60,000 nucleotides of DNA from positions 2,482,001 to 2,542,000 of the forward strand of contig CAIIXF020000005.1 of the NCBI GenBank assembly GCA_903813345.2, given 5' to 3'. This DNA comes from Owenia fusiformis. Taxonomy: Eukaryota; Annelida; Polychaeta; Sabellida; Oweniidae. A program made the position numbers and the translations under genes. Positions 1-8,338 of the stretch are shown here, piece after piece; positions within the stretch are counted from its first letter, which is position 1; every line of letters starts with the position of its first letter. The notes under the pieces were generated by a model that ran no database searches, had not been told where the DNA came from, and saw nothing but the letters and a program-made list of their open reading frames with translations.

Positions 1-24
1 CGGGTTCGAACCCCGCCGGAACCT
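1..24 (+). tRNA. 3' end of a tRNA-Val, cut by the window edge
   Basis: The window opens with the T-arm and 3' acceptor strand of a tRNA-Val: TTCGAAC loop, CCCGC stem and CGGAACC, followed by a TTTT pol III stop at 26-29. The sequence after it is the same as after the tRNA-Val at 744-816, so this is the tail of the preceding repeat unit. Whether the 5' part is intact cannot be seen. Confidence 0.75.
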
Positions 25-95
25 CTTTTATAAATATGAATGACTTTTTTGTTTCGCTTTGTCATCATGAACAAAAGTAAATCACCCTAAATGCC

Positions 96-101
96 AAAAA
101 A
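96..101 (-). terminator. RNA polymerase III terminator for tRNA-Lys
   Basis: Six A on the + strand, hence TTTTTT on the - strand, lie about 10 nt past the 3' end of the tRNA-Lys. This is the standard pol III stop. The same run follows the related copy near 5401. Confidence 0.6.
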
Positions 102-111
102 TGCAAAACTA

Positions 112-184
112 CGCCCAACGTGGGGCTCGAACCCACGACCCTGGGATTAAGAGTCCCATGCTCTACCGACTGAGCTAGCCGGGC
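112..184 (-). tRNA. tRNA-Lys (anticodon CTT)
   Basis: A 73-nt cloverleaf reads from the - strand: acceptor GCCCGGC/GTTGGGC, D-arm with GG at 18-19, anticodon stem TGGGA/TCCCA around loop CTCTTAA (anticodon CTT), and T-loop TTCGAGC. The A and B boxes are intact and a T-run terminator follows. All stems pair, so this is the best preserved of the three Lys copies in the window and likely functional. It inserts lysine at AAG codons. Confidence 0.93.
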
Positions 185-313
185 GATCTTTACTCAGATA
201 AAGTGTACATATTATCCGACAGCTATATTTATCACTTTTCTATTGTACCCAGATGTTAAATTTGCATTATTACATTGAAAATCTGCAGGCAATTTATGAT
301 ATTCGTTGTCATT

Positions 314-411
314 GCCGAAATAGCTCAGTTGGGAGAGCGTTAGACTGAAGTGGTACAATCCTTGACATGCCAGGTATCTAAAAGTCCCTGGTTCAATCCC
401 GGGTTTCGGCA
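314..411 (+). tRNA. tRNA-Phe (anticodon GAA) with a 25-nt intron
   Basis: The two halves form a standard tRNA-Phe: GCCGAAA acceptor, anticodon stem TTAGA/TCTAA with loop CTGAAGA, T-loop TTCAATC, and 3' strand TTTCGGC with discriminator A. A 25-nt insert at 351-375 sits exactly between positions 37 and 38, the canonical site for nuclear tRNA introns. A CCTT inside the intron could pair with the AAG of the anticodon loop. All stems of the spliced product pair, so this copy looks functional. The same intron is present in two other copies (5603 and 6200). T-runs at 431-434 and 437-442 could terminate it. A random insertion is unlikely given the exact position. Confidence 0.88.
351..375 (+). other. 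tRNA-Phe intron
   Basis: The intron interrupts the anticodon loop after base 37. Removing it restores a 73-nt tRNA. It would be excised by the tRNA splicing endonuclease (TSEN), not by the spliceosome. Confidence 0.8.
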
Positions 412-531
412 AGGAGAACTAGCATTGACATTTTAGTTTTTTCATCTTCCTGAAAGACTATCTCCCATTTTCCTATGAAGTCTCGTAACTCAAGAATCTC
501 TTTTTATTACTGTCAAAGAGGCTTCTATTAA

Positions 532-608
532 TACCCTTTGCATTCGTTTGACAATTCACTTCTTAAAAGAGAGCTTTTCTAGTTTAACTAGACTCTGCAC
601 GCAGGGTA
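532..608 (+). mobile_element. 77-bp MITE with 9-bp target duplication, copy 1
   Basis: The element starts TACCCTTTGCATTCG and ends CTGCACGCAGGGTA; the ends are inverted (TACCC/GGGTA). The right flank TCCTATTAT matches the left flank of the sister copy at 5821, and here the left flank is the near-match TTCTATTAA. The third tRNA unit has the corresponding empty site near 6601-6615 (CTCCAATTATTAG). A third, independent copy at 33787 also has a perfect 9-bp duplication. A 9-bp duplication suggests a Mutator-like (MULE) origin. Confidence 0.75.
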
Positions 609-743
609 TCCTATTATTAGACTGCTAAGGAATGGTATGTCTGTGGGAGGTCTCGTAGCTCAAGAATTCTTCAAATATATTTTCTGAACATGAACCAAAT
701 TATCGTGAAATCAATATTCTCCGATTATCGCTTGGCACAGCTC

Positions 744-816
744 GGTTCCGTGGTGTAGTGGTTATCACATGTGCTTTACACGCACAGGGTCGCGCGTTCG
801 AACCCCGCCGGAACCT
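744..816 (+). tRNA. tRNA-Val (anticodon TAC)
   Basis: The 73-nt cloverleaf has acceptor GGTTCCG/CGGAACC, a D-arm GTGTAGTGGTTATCAC, a perfect anticodon stem TGTGC/GCACA with loop TTTACAC (anticodon TAC), and T-loop TTCGAAC. One T-stem pair is C/C (52:62), where the copies at 1 and 5897 have the paired base. A TTTT stop follows at 818-821. It is probably functional, but the T-stem mismatch leaves some doubt. It reads GTA valine codons. Confidence 0.88.
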
Positions 817-817
817 C

Positions 818-821
818 TTTT
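818..821 (+). terminator. RNA polymerase III terminator for tRNA-Val
   Basis: A TTTT run sits one base after the discriminator of the tRNA-Val, the minimal pol III stop. The same run follows the partial copies at 1-24 and 5887-5922. Confidence 0.6.
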
Positions 822-2004
822 ATAAATATGAATGACTTTTTTGTTTCGCTTTGTAGTGTGCGCCAAAACTCCAGAAAATCCCATTAACTGATGTTGAGGT
901 AGGTTACTATGATTTGACCCATAGTCATTATAGTTGGTTCATTGACTATTCATTTTTACTTGTCTGCACTCAAAAAGTGACACGAAAGGGCTAAACGGCT
1001 TGCCCCAAGGTGCAACCGGCAAAAAGATGAGTTTGACAAAAATCTTTTTTTTTCAAATAATAGCAGCGAGTATTTGAAATAGGAGGCAGATTTGATATTG
1101 ATATTTATGATAGACCATTTGGGTGTGGCCATTTTTATTAAAAACAATAATATCGAAGAATGATACATTTGTGACCTTAAAATGCCATTTTAATGCAAAA
1201 GTCACGGTTGTTATTAATTATATTCCTATTTTACCTATTCAATGTTTTCTATATATTACACTAACAATTATATTCATTTTTGTCAAAGTAAATAATGATG
1301 GGGCTCACACAAGGATCCACTTTATTTACACCTTTTTCATATTTAGTGATGTTTTGAACAATTACTACGTTTAACAAAAAATTATTTGTTAAATGTTAAA
1401 CAAAATAATGATAATGTGTTTGTTTCCCTGTTTCAACTGAAAAACCACAATTCATTGCTCTTGATCTTAGAGCGGCAGGGATATACCAATATGACCAATC
1501 TTCAATACAGTTGATCCTTGTGTGATCCCTACTATTATTTACTTTGCAAAAAACTAATATAATTGTTATTCGGATATATGAAAATCATTTGATAGTCAAA
1601 ATAAGAATAATATAATTGACTTTTGAATAAAAAAGCATTATATAGTCAGAAGTACCAAATTTGTACCATAATTGTTTTTAAGAGAATAACCATACCCTAA
1701 TGGACTATCTCTACATATCGATAACTAAATTTTGCGAAATTTGCTTTAAATTTGCATTTTTGAAAATGCACCTGCTTATACTTATTCAATTTAGAACCAG
1801 AACAGAAAGTAACTCTTTCATGAAAAACTTCGTCAGCTTGACTGAAGATTACTGAGTGCAGTCATTAATATGACCTCATATTTGGATAACCTCTCTTCTG
1901 TTATAATTTTACTTCAAATTGACAAATTTTATTAAAATTGACATGATAAAACAGAAATGATCGACTATTACTTTTGAAATGTGTCACCATTGTAATGTGT
2001 CACC

Positions 2005-2935
2005 AAGCGTCACAGCATCCCCCGAGTGCCTTGAAACACCAATACCTAGATATTGACCTTGAGACGATCTTGAATTGAACCATTAAATTATGGCTGCCTC
2101 ATGTCACCTTATCATGAGTCGCCAAAGGCCACATCACGACAGCAGCCCCTGTGGCCTTAAAACGCCAAACACTAAGATATTGAAATTTGACCTTGACCCT
2201 AGGTCACGTTTCAATGGAGTCAAGTGCAGCAGCCGCCCCAAAACGCCAAATATTTAGATATTGATCTTTGACCCGGACCTATAACAATGACACTGATCTC
2301 AGGTCACTTTATCATTGGTTATCAAATGTCGGTGTAGCCTCAAACGAGCCAACTACCTAGATATTGACCTTTGACCTTATTATAATTTTGAACAATAGAT
2401 ATTGATTTTGAGCTCATGTCACCTTAGCATGAGTTGCCAAGGGTCATAGCAGCCCAGGGCCTCAAAACGCCAAATACAGAGATTTGACCTTGTATGAATG
2501 ACCTTGACCTCAGAACACATATCAATGGGTCCTCACATGAAGCAGCATCCCCAAAATACCAAATATTCAGATATTGACCTCTGACCTTGAGATGACCTTG
2601 CGCCACAAACAGTGACATTGACCGTAGGTCACCTTATCTTTGGTGATCAAATGTTACTGAAGACCCACAGTAGCCAACTACCTATGACCTAGATATTGAC
2701 CTTTGACCTTGAAATGACCTTGAAATCACCTTATCATTGGTCGCCAAAGGTCACAATTGTTCTCATGTCAACTTGCTAGATATTGACCTTAAAATTACCT
2801 TGATCTATTCAGACCTTGACTTCAAGTCACCTAATCATTGGTTGTGGAGGGTCAATTGTCTTAAAAAGCCAACTACCTAAATGTTGACATTTTACCTTGA
2901 AATGACCTTGACTTTTGTAGAATACACTTTTTATG
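2005..2935 (+). repeat. Degenerate ~110-130-bp satellite rich in TGACCTTGA
   Basis: Units share the order: AGATATTGACCTTTGACCTT, GAGATGACCTTGACC, a GGTCACCTTATCATGGGTCG-like stretch, then AAGGGTCACAGCAGCCCC and a CTTAAAACGCCAAATACC-like linker. Copies are diverged and vary in length. TGACCTTGA is the complement of TCAAGGTCA, and TGACCTTTGACCT is a direct repeat with 1-bp spacing of the AGGTCA half-site (for example at 2365-2377 and 2697-2709). The same satellite fills the centre of the second foldback element at 17525-18690. Confidence 0.75.
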
Positions 2936-3598
2936 AACAAAAATGAAACATTCAAAGTTAAAAACTGACCGTTTGCTGCTAATGTTTCAAAACGAAGGTA
3001 TCTGTATTGTAAAAGTAATGTTCAAATTGAATAAACTCAAAGAAATATACTTCAATTATTTAATTTTCTATCAGACTAAGTAAAATTGTAACTGTTCTAA
3101 AATGTAAATGTTGCAATGAAAGCTCACATAAATCTTGCTGCATATCAGTCGAGTGCTGCTACTACAGGTATCACTCTGACAAACATCGGTGAACAAATCA
3201 AACTTGATGTGATGCAAATCAGTATCTTTTAATTTGGCGTCCAAGCAGAATGTTGGCCAAAATGGCTAACTGTTAGATAAACCATCAACAATGGAATTGT
3301 CAAAAGTTGCATTTATAAAATCAATTCCTGCCTCATCACTGTTACACCCATTACTACAAGATGTTGTTTCGACTAGATCACTGTCTGCAAGCTAAAAAAG
3401 TATCAAAATCACTGCCTGCTTTATCACAATAAACTTTTGTTACAAATAATTTCAGTAAAATGCACATAGAAAGCCCATTTGCTATTAATATGGAAAGATA
3501 GTCCACTTTGGTTTGGTAATTTTACTGCAACAACTACATATGTACATGTATAATGCCTTTTTATTCAAAAGTCAATCATTGTATTCCTATTTAACCTA

Positions 3599-4593
3599 CA
3601 GGGTGTCCAAAAGAACAGGACCGTAAGAAAGTTGAATAACTTGGTCAATTTTGCATATTTTGCCTTGAAATTTAAGAATTATTTAGTTCATTCAATGTGA
3701 ATTTTGTTGTGAAGTTTGGTAATAATCTACCAATTGAGACAAAAACTACAGCTCCTTACAAAACATGCCCTAAATGTGCAAATCTCATCTCTATGCACGA
3801 TTCAATCCGGCGAACAAAGCTGTTGATGATCCTCTATACACACATGTCTATCTGAATGGACAAGTTTGTTCCAAGAACAATTGCTACTGGGGCTTACATC
3901 CTCCTGATGAAGTGTTACAGCACCCATTGCATTCTGAACAATGCACTCCCTGGGTGGCAATGAGGAAACATGGAATCATCAGTCCCTTTTGGTTCGAAGG
4001 TGACTGGGGACTTGCTATGACCATGAACAAGGACCAGTAAGTTCTCACCAAGTTTTGGAGGTCAGTAAGCATCAGAAGGGACATCTAAGGAGATAATTAA
4101 GCAGTGGTTTCAACAAGCCAATACCACCCCAACACTGCAAATGATATGCTGAAATGGTTTAGGCAGTGCTTTGGTGGTCAGCTCATCAGTTGCAGAACGC
4201 AAACCATATGGGCAGCTCATTCGCCTGATCTAAATCCCCCAAATTTTTATCTTTGAGGATTTCTCAAAGCTAGTGTGTATACTGACAGGCCCCTAACAAT
4301 CTTAAGAGGGTAATAACTACCCCAATATTTACCATCCACATTAATGTGTATAGGTAAGGGTCATTAACAACTTTGTTCGCAGGATTCGTTTGTGCATAGA
4401 GAGGAGAAGTGCCCACTTTGAGCATGTTTTGTAAAGGACTGTAGTTTTTGACACAATAAACAGATTATCATCAAACTTTCAGAACAATATTCACATTGAA
4501 TGAACTAAATAATTCTTAAATTTCAAGGCAAAATATTCAAAATTGACCGAGTTATTCAACTTTCTTACGGTCCTGTTTTTTTTGGACACCCTG
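3599..4593 (+). mobile_element. Degenerate mariner-like transposon nested in the foldback element
   Basis: The ends are inverted copies of CAGGGTGTCCAAAA...GGACCGTAAGAAAGTTG, and TA flanks both sides (3597-3598, 4594-4595), as in Tc1/mariner elements. The element cuts the inner arm of the right palindrome: sequence on both sides of it joins to match the left arm around 1185-1290. It therefore landed after the foldback element had formed. Confidence 0.85.
3774..4300 (+). pseudogene. Broken Tc1/mariner-family transposase
   Basis: The first block (3774-4040) carries the transposase core pattern: GQVCSKNNCYWG, then PLHSEQCTPWVA and KHGIISPFWFEG. After a stop and frame change, a second block from about 4134 reads TANDMLKWFRQCFGGQLIS, then AAHSPDLNPPNFYL, a TGA where the family has a tryptophan codon, and GFLKASVYTDRPL. 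The catalytic QD position before the second block reads Q-Q-A-N, so an active-site aspartate appears lost. The N-terminal DNA-binding part was not found. The gene cannot be active. Confidence 0.85.
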
Positions 4594-5400
4594 TATTAAA
4601 GGATTTTTATGTATCTGAATAATCGTTATATTATTCCTTTTTGGCAAAGTAAATAATCATAGGGCTCACACAAGGATCAACTTTATTGAAGACTTTTTGA
4701 ACTGGTATATGCCCTGCAGCTCTAAGAGGAAGAGCAATGAATTGCGATTTTTAGTTGAAACAATGAAACAAACACAATACCATCATTTTATTTAATATTT
4801 AACAAACAAAATTTTGTTAAACTTTGTATTTTTTGAAACCATCACTAAATATGAAAAAGTTCTAAATAAAGTGGATCCTTGTGTGACCCCTATAATTATT
4901 TACCTTGCCAAAAACTAACATAATGGTAATTGAAACATTTAGAAAACATTGAATAAGTAAAATAGGAATATTATCATTAGCAACAGTGACTTTTGAATTA
5001 AAATGGCATTTCAAGGTCAGTAATGTATAATTCTTCACCATTATTGTTTTTAATAAAAATGACCACACCCAAATAGACTATCATACATATCAATATCAAA
5101 TATGCCTCCTATTTCATATTCTCACTGCTATTATTTGAAAAACATGATTTTTTCAAACTCATATTTTTGACGGTTGCACCTTGGGGCAAGCCGTTTAGCC
5201 CTTTCGTGTCACCTAATTAACTGCAGACAAGTGAAAATGAAAAGTCAATGAACCAATCTTTAATGACTATGGGCCACTTCTTAGTAATCTACCTCAACAT
5301 CGATTTAGACTAACTAAGCCATTTTGGAAGCGATTTGGCGCATACTATTGTCATCATGAACAAAAGTAAATCACCCTAAATGCCAAAAAATGCAAAACTA

Positions 5401-5473
5401 CGCACAACGTGGGGCTCGAACCCACGACCCTGGGATTAAGAGTCCCATGCTCTACCGACTGAGCTAGCCGGGC
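5401..5473 (-). tRNA. tRNA-Lys (CTT), second copy, one acceptor mismatch
   Basis: It is identical to the copy at 112-184 except that the acceptor 3' strand reads GTTGTGC instead of GTTGGGC, which makes a C/U mismatch at 3:70. The anticodon is CTT and all other stems pair. A single acceptor mismatch may weaken it but does not prove it dead. It restarts the repeat unit just right of the foldback transposon. Confidence 0.75.
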
Positions 5474-5602
5474 GATCTCTACTCAGATAAATTGTACACA
5501 TTATCCGACAGCTATATTTATCACTTTTCTATTGTACACAGATGTTAAATTTGCATTATTACATTGAAAATCTGCAGGCAATTTATGATATTCGTTGTCA
5601 TT

Positions 5603-5700
5603 GCCGAAATAGCTCAGTTGGGAGAGCGTTAGACTGAAGTGGTACAATCCTTGACATGCCAGGTATCTTAAGGTCCCTGGTTCAATCCCGGGTTTCGGCA
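5603..5700 (+). tRNA. tRNA-Phe (GAA) with intron, second copy
   Basis: It has the same layout as the copy at 314-411, with the identical 25-nt intron at 5640-5664. The 3' half reads ATCTTAAGG instead of ATCTAAAAG, which breaks one anticodon-stem pair (28:42). It may be weakly functional or starting to decay. Confidence 0.75.
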
Positions 5701-5820
5701 AGGAGAACTAGCATTGACATTTTAGTTTTTCCATCTTCCTGAAAGACTATCTCCCATTTTCCTATGAAGTCTCGTAACTCAAGAATCTCTTTTTATTACT
5801 GTCAAAGAGGCTCCTATTAT

Positions 5821-5896
5821 TACCCTTTGCATTCGTTTGACAATTCACTTCTTAAAAGAGAGCTTTTCTAGTTTAACTAGACTCTGCACGCAGGGT
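5821..5896 (+). mobile_element. MITE copy 2, 3' end fused to tRNA-Val
   Basis: This sister of the element at 532-608 has the intact left duplication TCCTATTAT (5812-5820). Its right end runs from CTCTGCACGCAGGGT straight into the tRNA-Val T-arm instead of ending GGGTA. The missing ~180 bp, present in unit 1 at about 607-788, lies between CACGCAGGGT in the MITE and CACGCACAGGGT in the tRNA. Confidence 0.75.
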
Positions 5897-5922
5897 CGCG
5901 GGTTCGAACCCCGCCGGAACCT
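5887..5922 (+). pseudogene. tRNA-Val remnant, 5' half deleted
   Basis: Only the T-arm (GCGGG, TTCGAAC, CCCGC) and the CGGAACC 3' strand remain. The acceptor 5' strand, D-arm and anticodon were removed by the deletion that joined the MITE to this tRNA. There is no A box, so transcription as a tRNA is not expected. Confidence 0.85.
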
Positions 5923-6009
5923 CTTTTATAAATATAAATAACTTTTTTGTTTCGCTTTGTCATCATGAACAAAAGTAAATCACCCTAAATGCCAAGAAAT
6001 GCAAATTTA

Positions 6010-6082
6010 CGCCCAACGTGGGGCTCGAACCCACGACCCTGGGATTAAGAGTCCCATGCTCTACAGACTGAGCTAGCCGGGC
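6010..6082 (-). pseudogene. tRNA-Lys copy 3, D-loop G lost
   Basis: It is full length with anticodon CTT and paired stems, but the D-loop reads AGTCTGTAG where the other copies have AGTCGGTAG. This replaces G18 of the GG pair that contacts the T-loop and lies in the A box. It is probably a recent pseudogene, though a weak functional tRNA cannot be excluded. Confidence 0.65.
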
Positions 6083-6199
6083 GATCTTTCTTAAAAAAAG
6101 TGTACATATTATCCGACAGCTATATTTATCACTTTTCTACTGTACCCAGATGTTAAATTGGAATTTTGCAGGCAATTTTTTATATTTCTCCTTGTCATT

Positions 6200-6299
6200 G
6201 CTGAAATAGCACAGTTGAGAGAGCGCAAGACTGAAGTGGTTCAATCCTTGACATATCAGGTGTATCAAAAAGTTCCATGTTTAATCCCGAGTTTCGACA
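6200..6299 (+). pseudogene. tRNA-Phe copy 3, decayed but still with intron
   Basis: It aligns end to end with the other tRNA-Phe copies, with the TGAAG anticodon region and a recognisable intron (TGGTTCAATCCTTGACATAT...). Substitutions hit the acceptor (GCTGAAA and TTTCGAC), the D-arm and the T-stem, and extra bases follow the intron. It is not expected to fold. Confidence 0.8.
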
Positions 6300-6437
6300 A
6301 GGAAAACTAGCATTGCCATTTTTAGTTTTTTCATCTTCCTGAAAGACTATCATGCACATTTTCCTATCAACAATACATTGAAAATTTGCATTATTACATT
6401 GAAAATGTGCAGGCAATTTTTGATATTCGTTGTCATT

Positions 6438-6490
6438 GCCGAAATAGCTCTGTTGGGAGAGCGTTAGAGGTTCAGTCCCGAGTATCGGCA
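6438..6490 (+). pseudogene. tRNA-Phe copy 4, anticodon region deleted
   Basis: The acceptor and D-arm (GCCGAAATAGCTC) are followed by GCGTTAGA and then directly by GGTTCAGTCCCGAGTATCGGCA. The anticodon loop, intron and variable loop are gone. It follows copy 3 by about 140 bp, within a local duplication of the unit. Confidence 0.8.
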
Positions 6491-6738
6491 AGGAGAACTA
6501 GCATTTACATTTTTATTTTATTCATCTTCCTGAAAGACTATCTCCCCATTTTTCTATGAAGTTTCGTAACTCAAGAATCTCTTTTTATTACTGTCAATGA
6601 GGCTCCAATTATTAGACCACATAGGAATGGTATGTCTATGCGAGGTCTCGTAACTCAAGAATTCTTTAAATATATTTTCTGATCATGAACCAAAGGATTT
6701 TGAAATCAATATTCTCAGAATATCCCTTGGCACAGCTC

Positions 6739-6799
6739 GGTTCCGTGGTGGGTGGTTATCACCTATCCTTACACGCACAGGGGTTCGAACCCGCCGGAA
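6739..6799 (+). pseudogene. tRNA-Val copy, internally shortened
   Basis: It starts GGTTCCGTGGTG and ends GGTTCGAACCCGCCGGAA like a tRNA-Val, but it is about 12 nt short, with losses in the D-arm, anticodon arm and T-stem. It marks the degraded right end of the tRNA repeat array. Confidence 0.8.
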
Positions 6800-8338
6800 T
6801 ATATTGGGATTATGTTGTCAGGTGGATTTGTGGACGAGCATCAGTTTTTTAAATGTTAAAATCGTATTTTGGCGATATAACGACGAACTAAATTGCCAAT
6901 GTTCGGTTCGTAAAGAACTAAAGTATCCATCCATTGAGTGAAATCGGTTTCAACTGTTTAAGCCTACGTTTCAAAAAGTTGTCGACAACTTTTGTCATTT
7001 TTCACTTTTTTAGGAATGTAAACAGAGGAAGTTGGGACCCTAAGGCTTTTCATTCTTTTATCGTCATATGGGTATTTGGCGTCTATAGAAAGAAGAATCA
7101 ATTGCGTTTGCTATATAATATCGCAGTCCGAACTTCATGAGACATAATCCCCATTCCCGTAGGACATGGTCACCATTTTTCATAAAATGGAATGTTTTAT
7201 TCCGTATATATATATTTATGTAAACAAAACCACTAATTATGGAATGATATAAACACCAGAGTGTATATACTTTGTGACATATCTCTGCTCTATAAGATAA
7301 ACAAGACACATTATTACTAATACTACATGTCATTTGTTATAGACGCCAACTACCACTGAAACAAAAATCACCATACACCGTCCACAAAAAACTTGCAGAC
7401 TATAACATCAAAACCACAATGGTAGTGACATAAAAAAGAAAGTTCATCGATCCAACTGGTGATGATCAAACACAATTTAAATTTCCTTTCGTGTTTGAAG
7501 ATGAGACATTTGTCTCCTCGAATGGTGATTGAGGATCGATCTGTAGAAGCTAGGGAAAAGATGCCATATTAACTGTATGATCTTCCATTGATTGAAGTTG
7601 CCGACTTTCGTGATGGCATCAAAAGAAATAAACACCCGATATTGAATGGGATGTTGATTGCATCGGGAAAACAATCTCTTGACGGATATTCGGTTGTACA
7701 GTGCAGTGAATATGAAATACGCCTATATTATTCTTCTAACGGTCACTTTTAGCCCATCGAACGCCAAACGGCTCCGTCCGTCCGTGCGCACGTCCATACG
7801 TCCGTCTGTCCGGTCACAACTCAAATAATTTTGGCCCGACATGCTCCATGTAAGCTAAGATCAAGTTCTGTTCGAAAGTAGATTTTCAAAATGGCCACCG
7901 GTTTCAAAATGGCCACCATTTTAGTGACAATTTTACTGTATTTTAGGTACAACATGAACATTTGCCGTTATTTTGCATTTTTTGATGTAGTGAGCAATTT
8001 TAACAAGCAAAAGTTTAACAATACAAGGGTTTTGTTTAGCTTTGGCATTTCAATATCTTGACCTGCATAAGCATCTGCCTTTCCTTTTGTTGATATTTAT
8101 AGGTTTTCACTCATCAGGACTGATGATTGGATACAGATGGCATATCCACTTGCTGAGAATGAGCTAATTGAAAGAAGGTTCCAACAGTGGTGGATATGGG
8201 GGAGGGTCCTTTGGTGGGCCCAAAAAAGTTGAGGCCCAAAAATATTTTAGGGCTCAAAATTTGCTTCTCCCATAGAAACTGAGGCATTTACTAGGTAACA
8301 AACTGGCATTACAGGGCATTTTTTAATTTTGGACCTAC
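6800..8338. other. Intergenic DNA without a recognisable gene
   Basis: Only short open frames occur. A GTCCGTCCGT/GTCCGTCTGTCCGG low-complexity stretch lies at about 7772-7813, and two AAAATGGCCACC motifs follow at about 7889-7918. A dispersed short repeat that recurs near 54720-54860 and 56370-56430 (ACCACTTNTGGTGGTGACAT family) shows at about 7330-7440. Confidence 0.5.

Larger units (their letters stand above)
854..5347. mobile_element. 4.5-kb foldback DNA transposon inserted between tRNA units
   Basis: The ends are inverted: TAGTGTGCGCCAA at the left and the reverse complement of TAGTATGCGCCAA at the right. Outer arms match over several hundred bases, including the stretch around GGGCTAAACGGCTTGCCCC (left) and its complement near 5190. 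A TTG flanks both ends (851-853 and 5348-5350), and the uninterrupted site CGCTTTGTCATCATGAAC survives at about 56-70 and 5954-5971, so the borders are fixed by comparison within the window. Each arm is itself a palindrome (854 to about 1745, and about 3480-5347). The core holds a satellite and nothing that looks like a transposase of its own, so it is non-autonomous. The 3-bp duplication does not settle the superfamily. Confidence 0.8.

Noticed and set aside
212-412. 66-codon - strand frame across tRNA-Phe
   Set aside because: It is a chance frame through the tRNA and repeats at 5501-5701 because the unit is duplicated.
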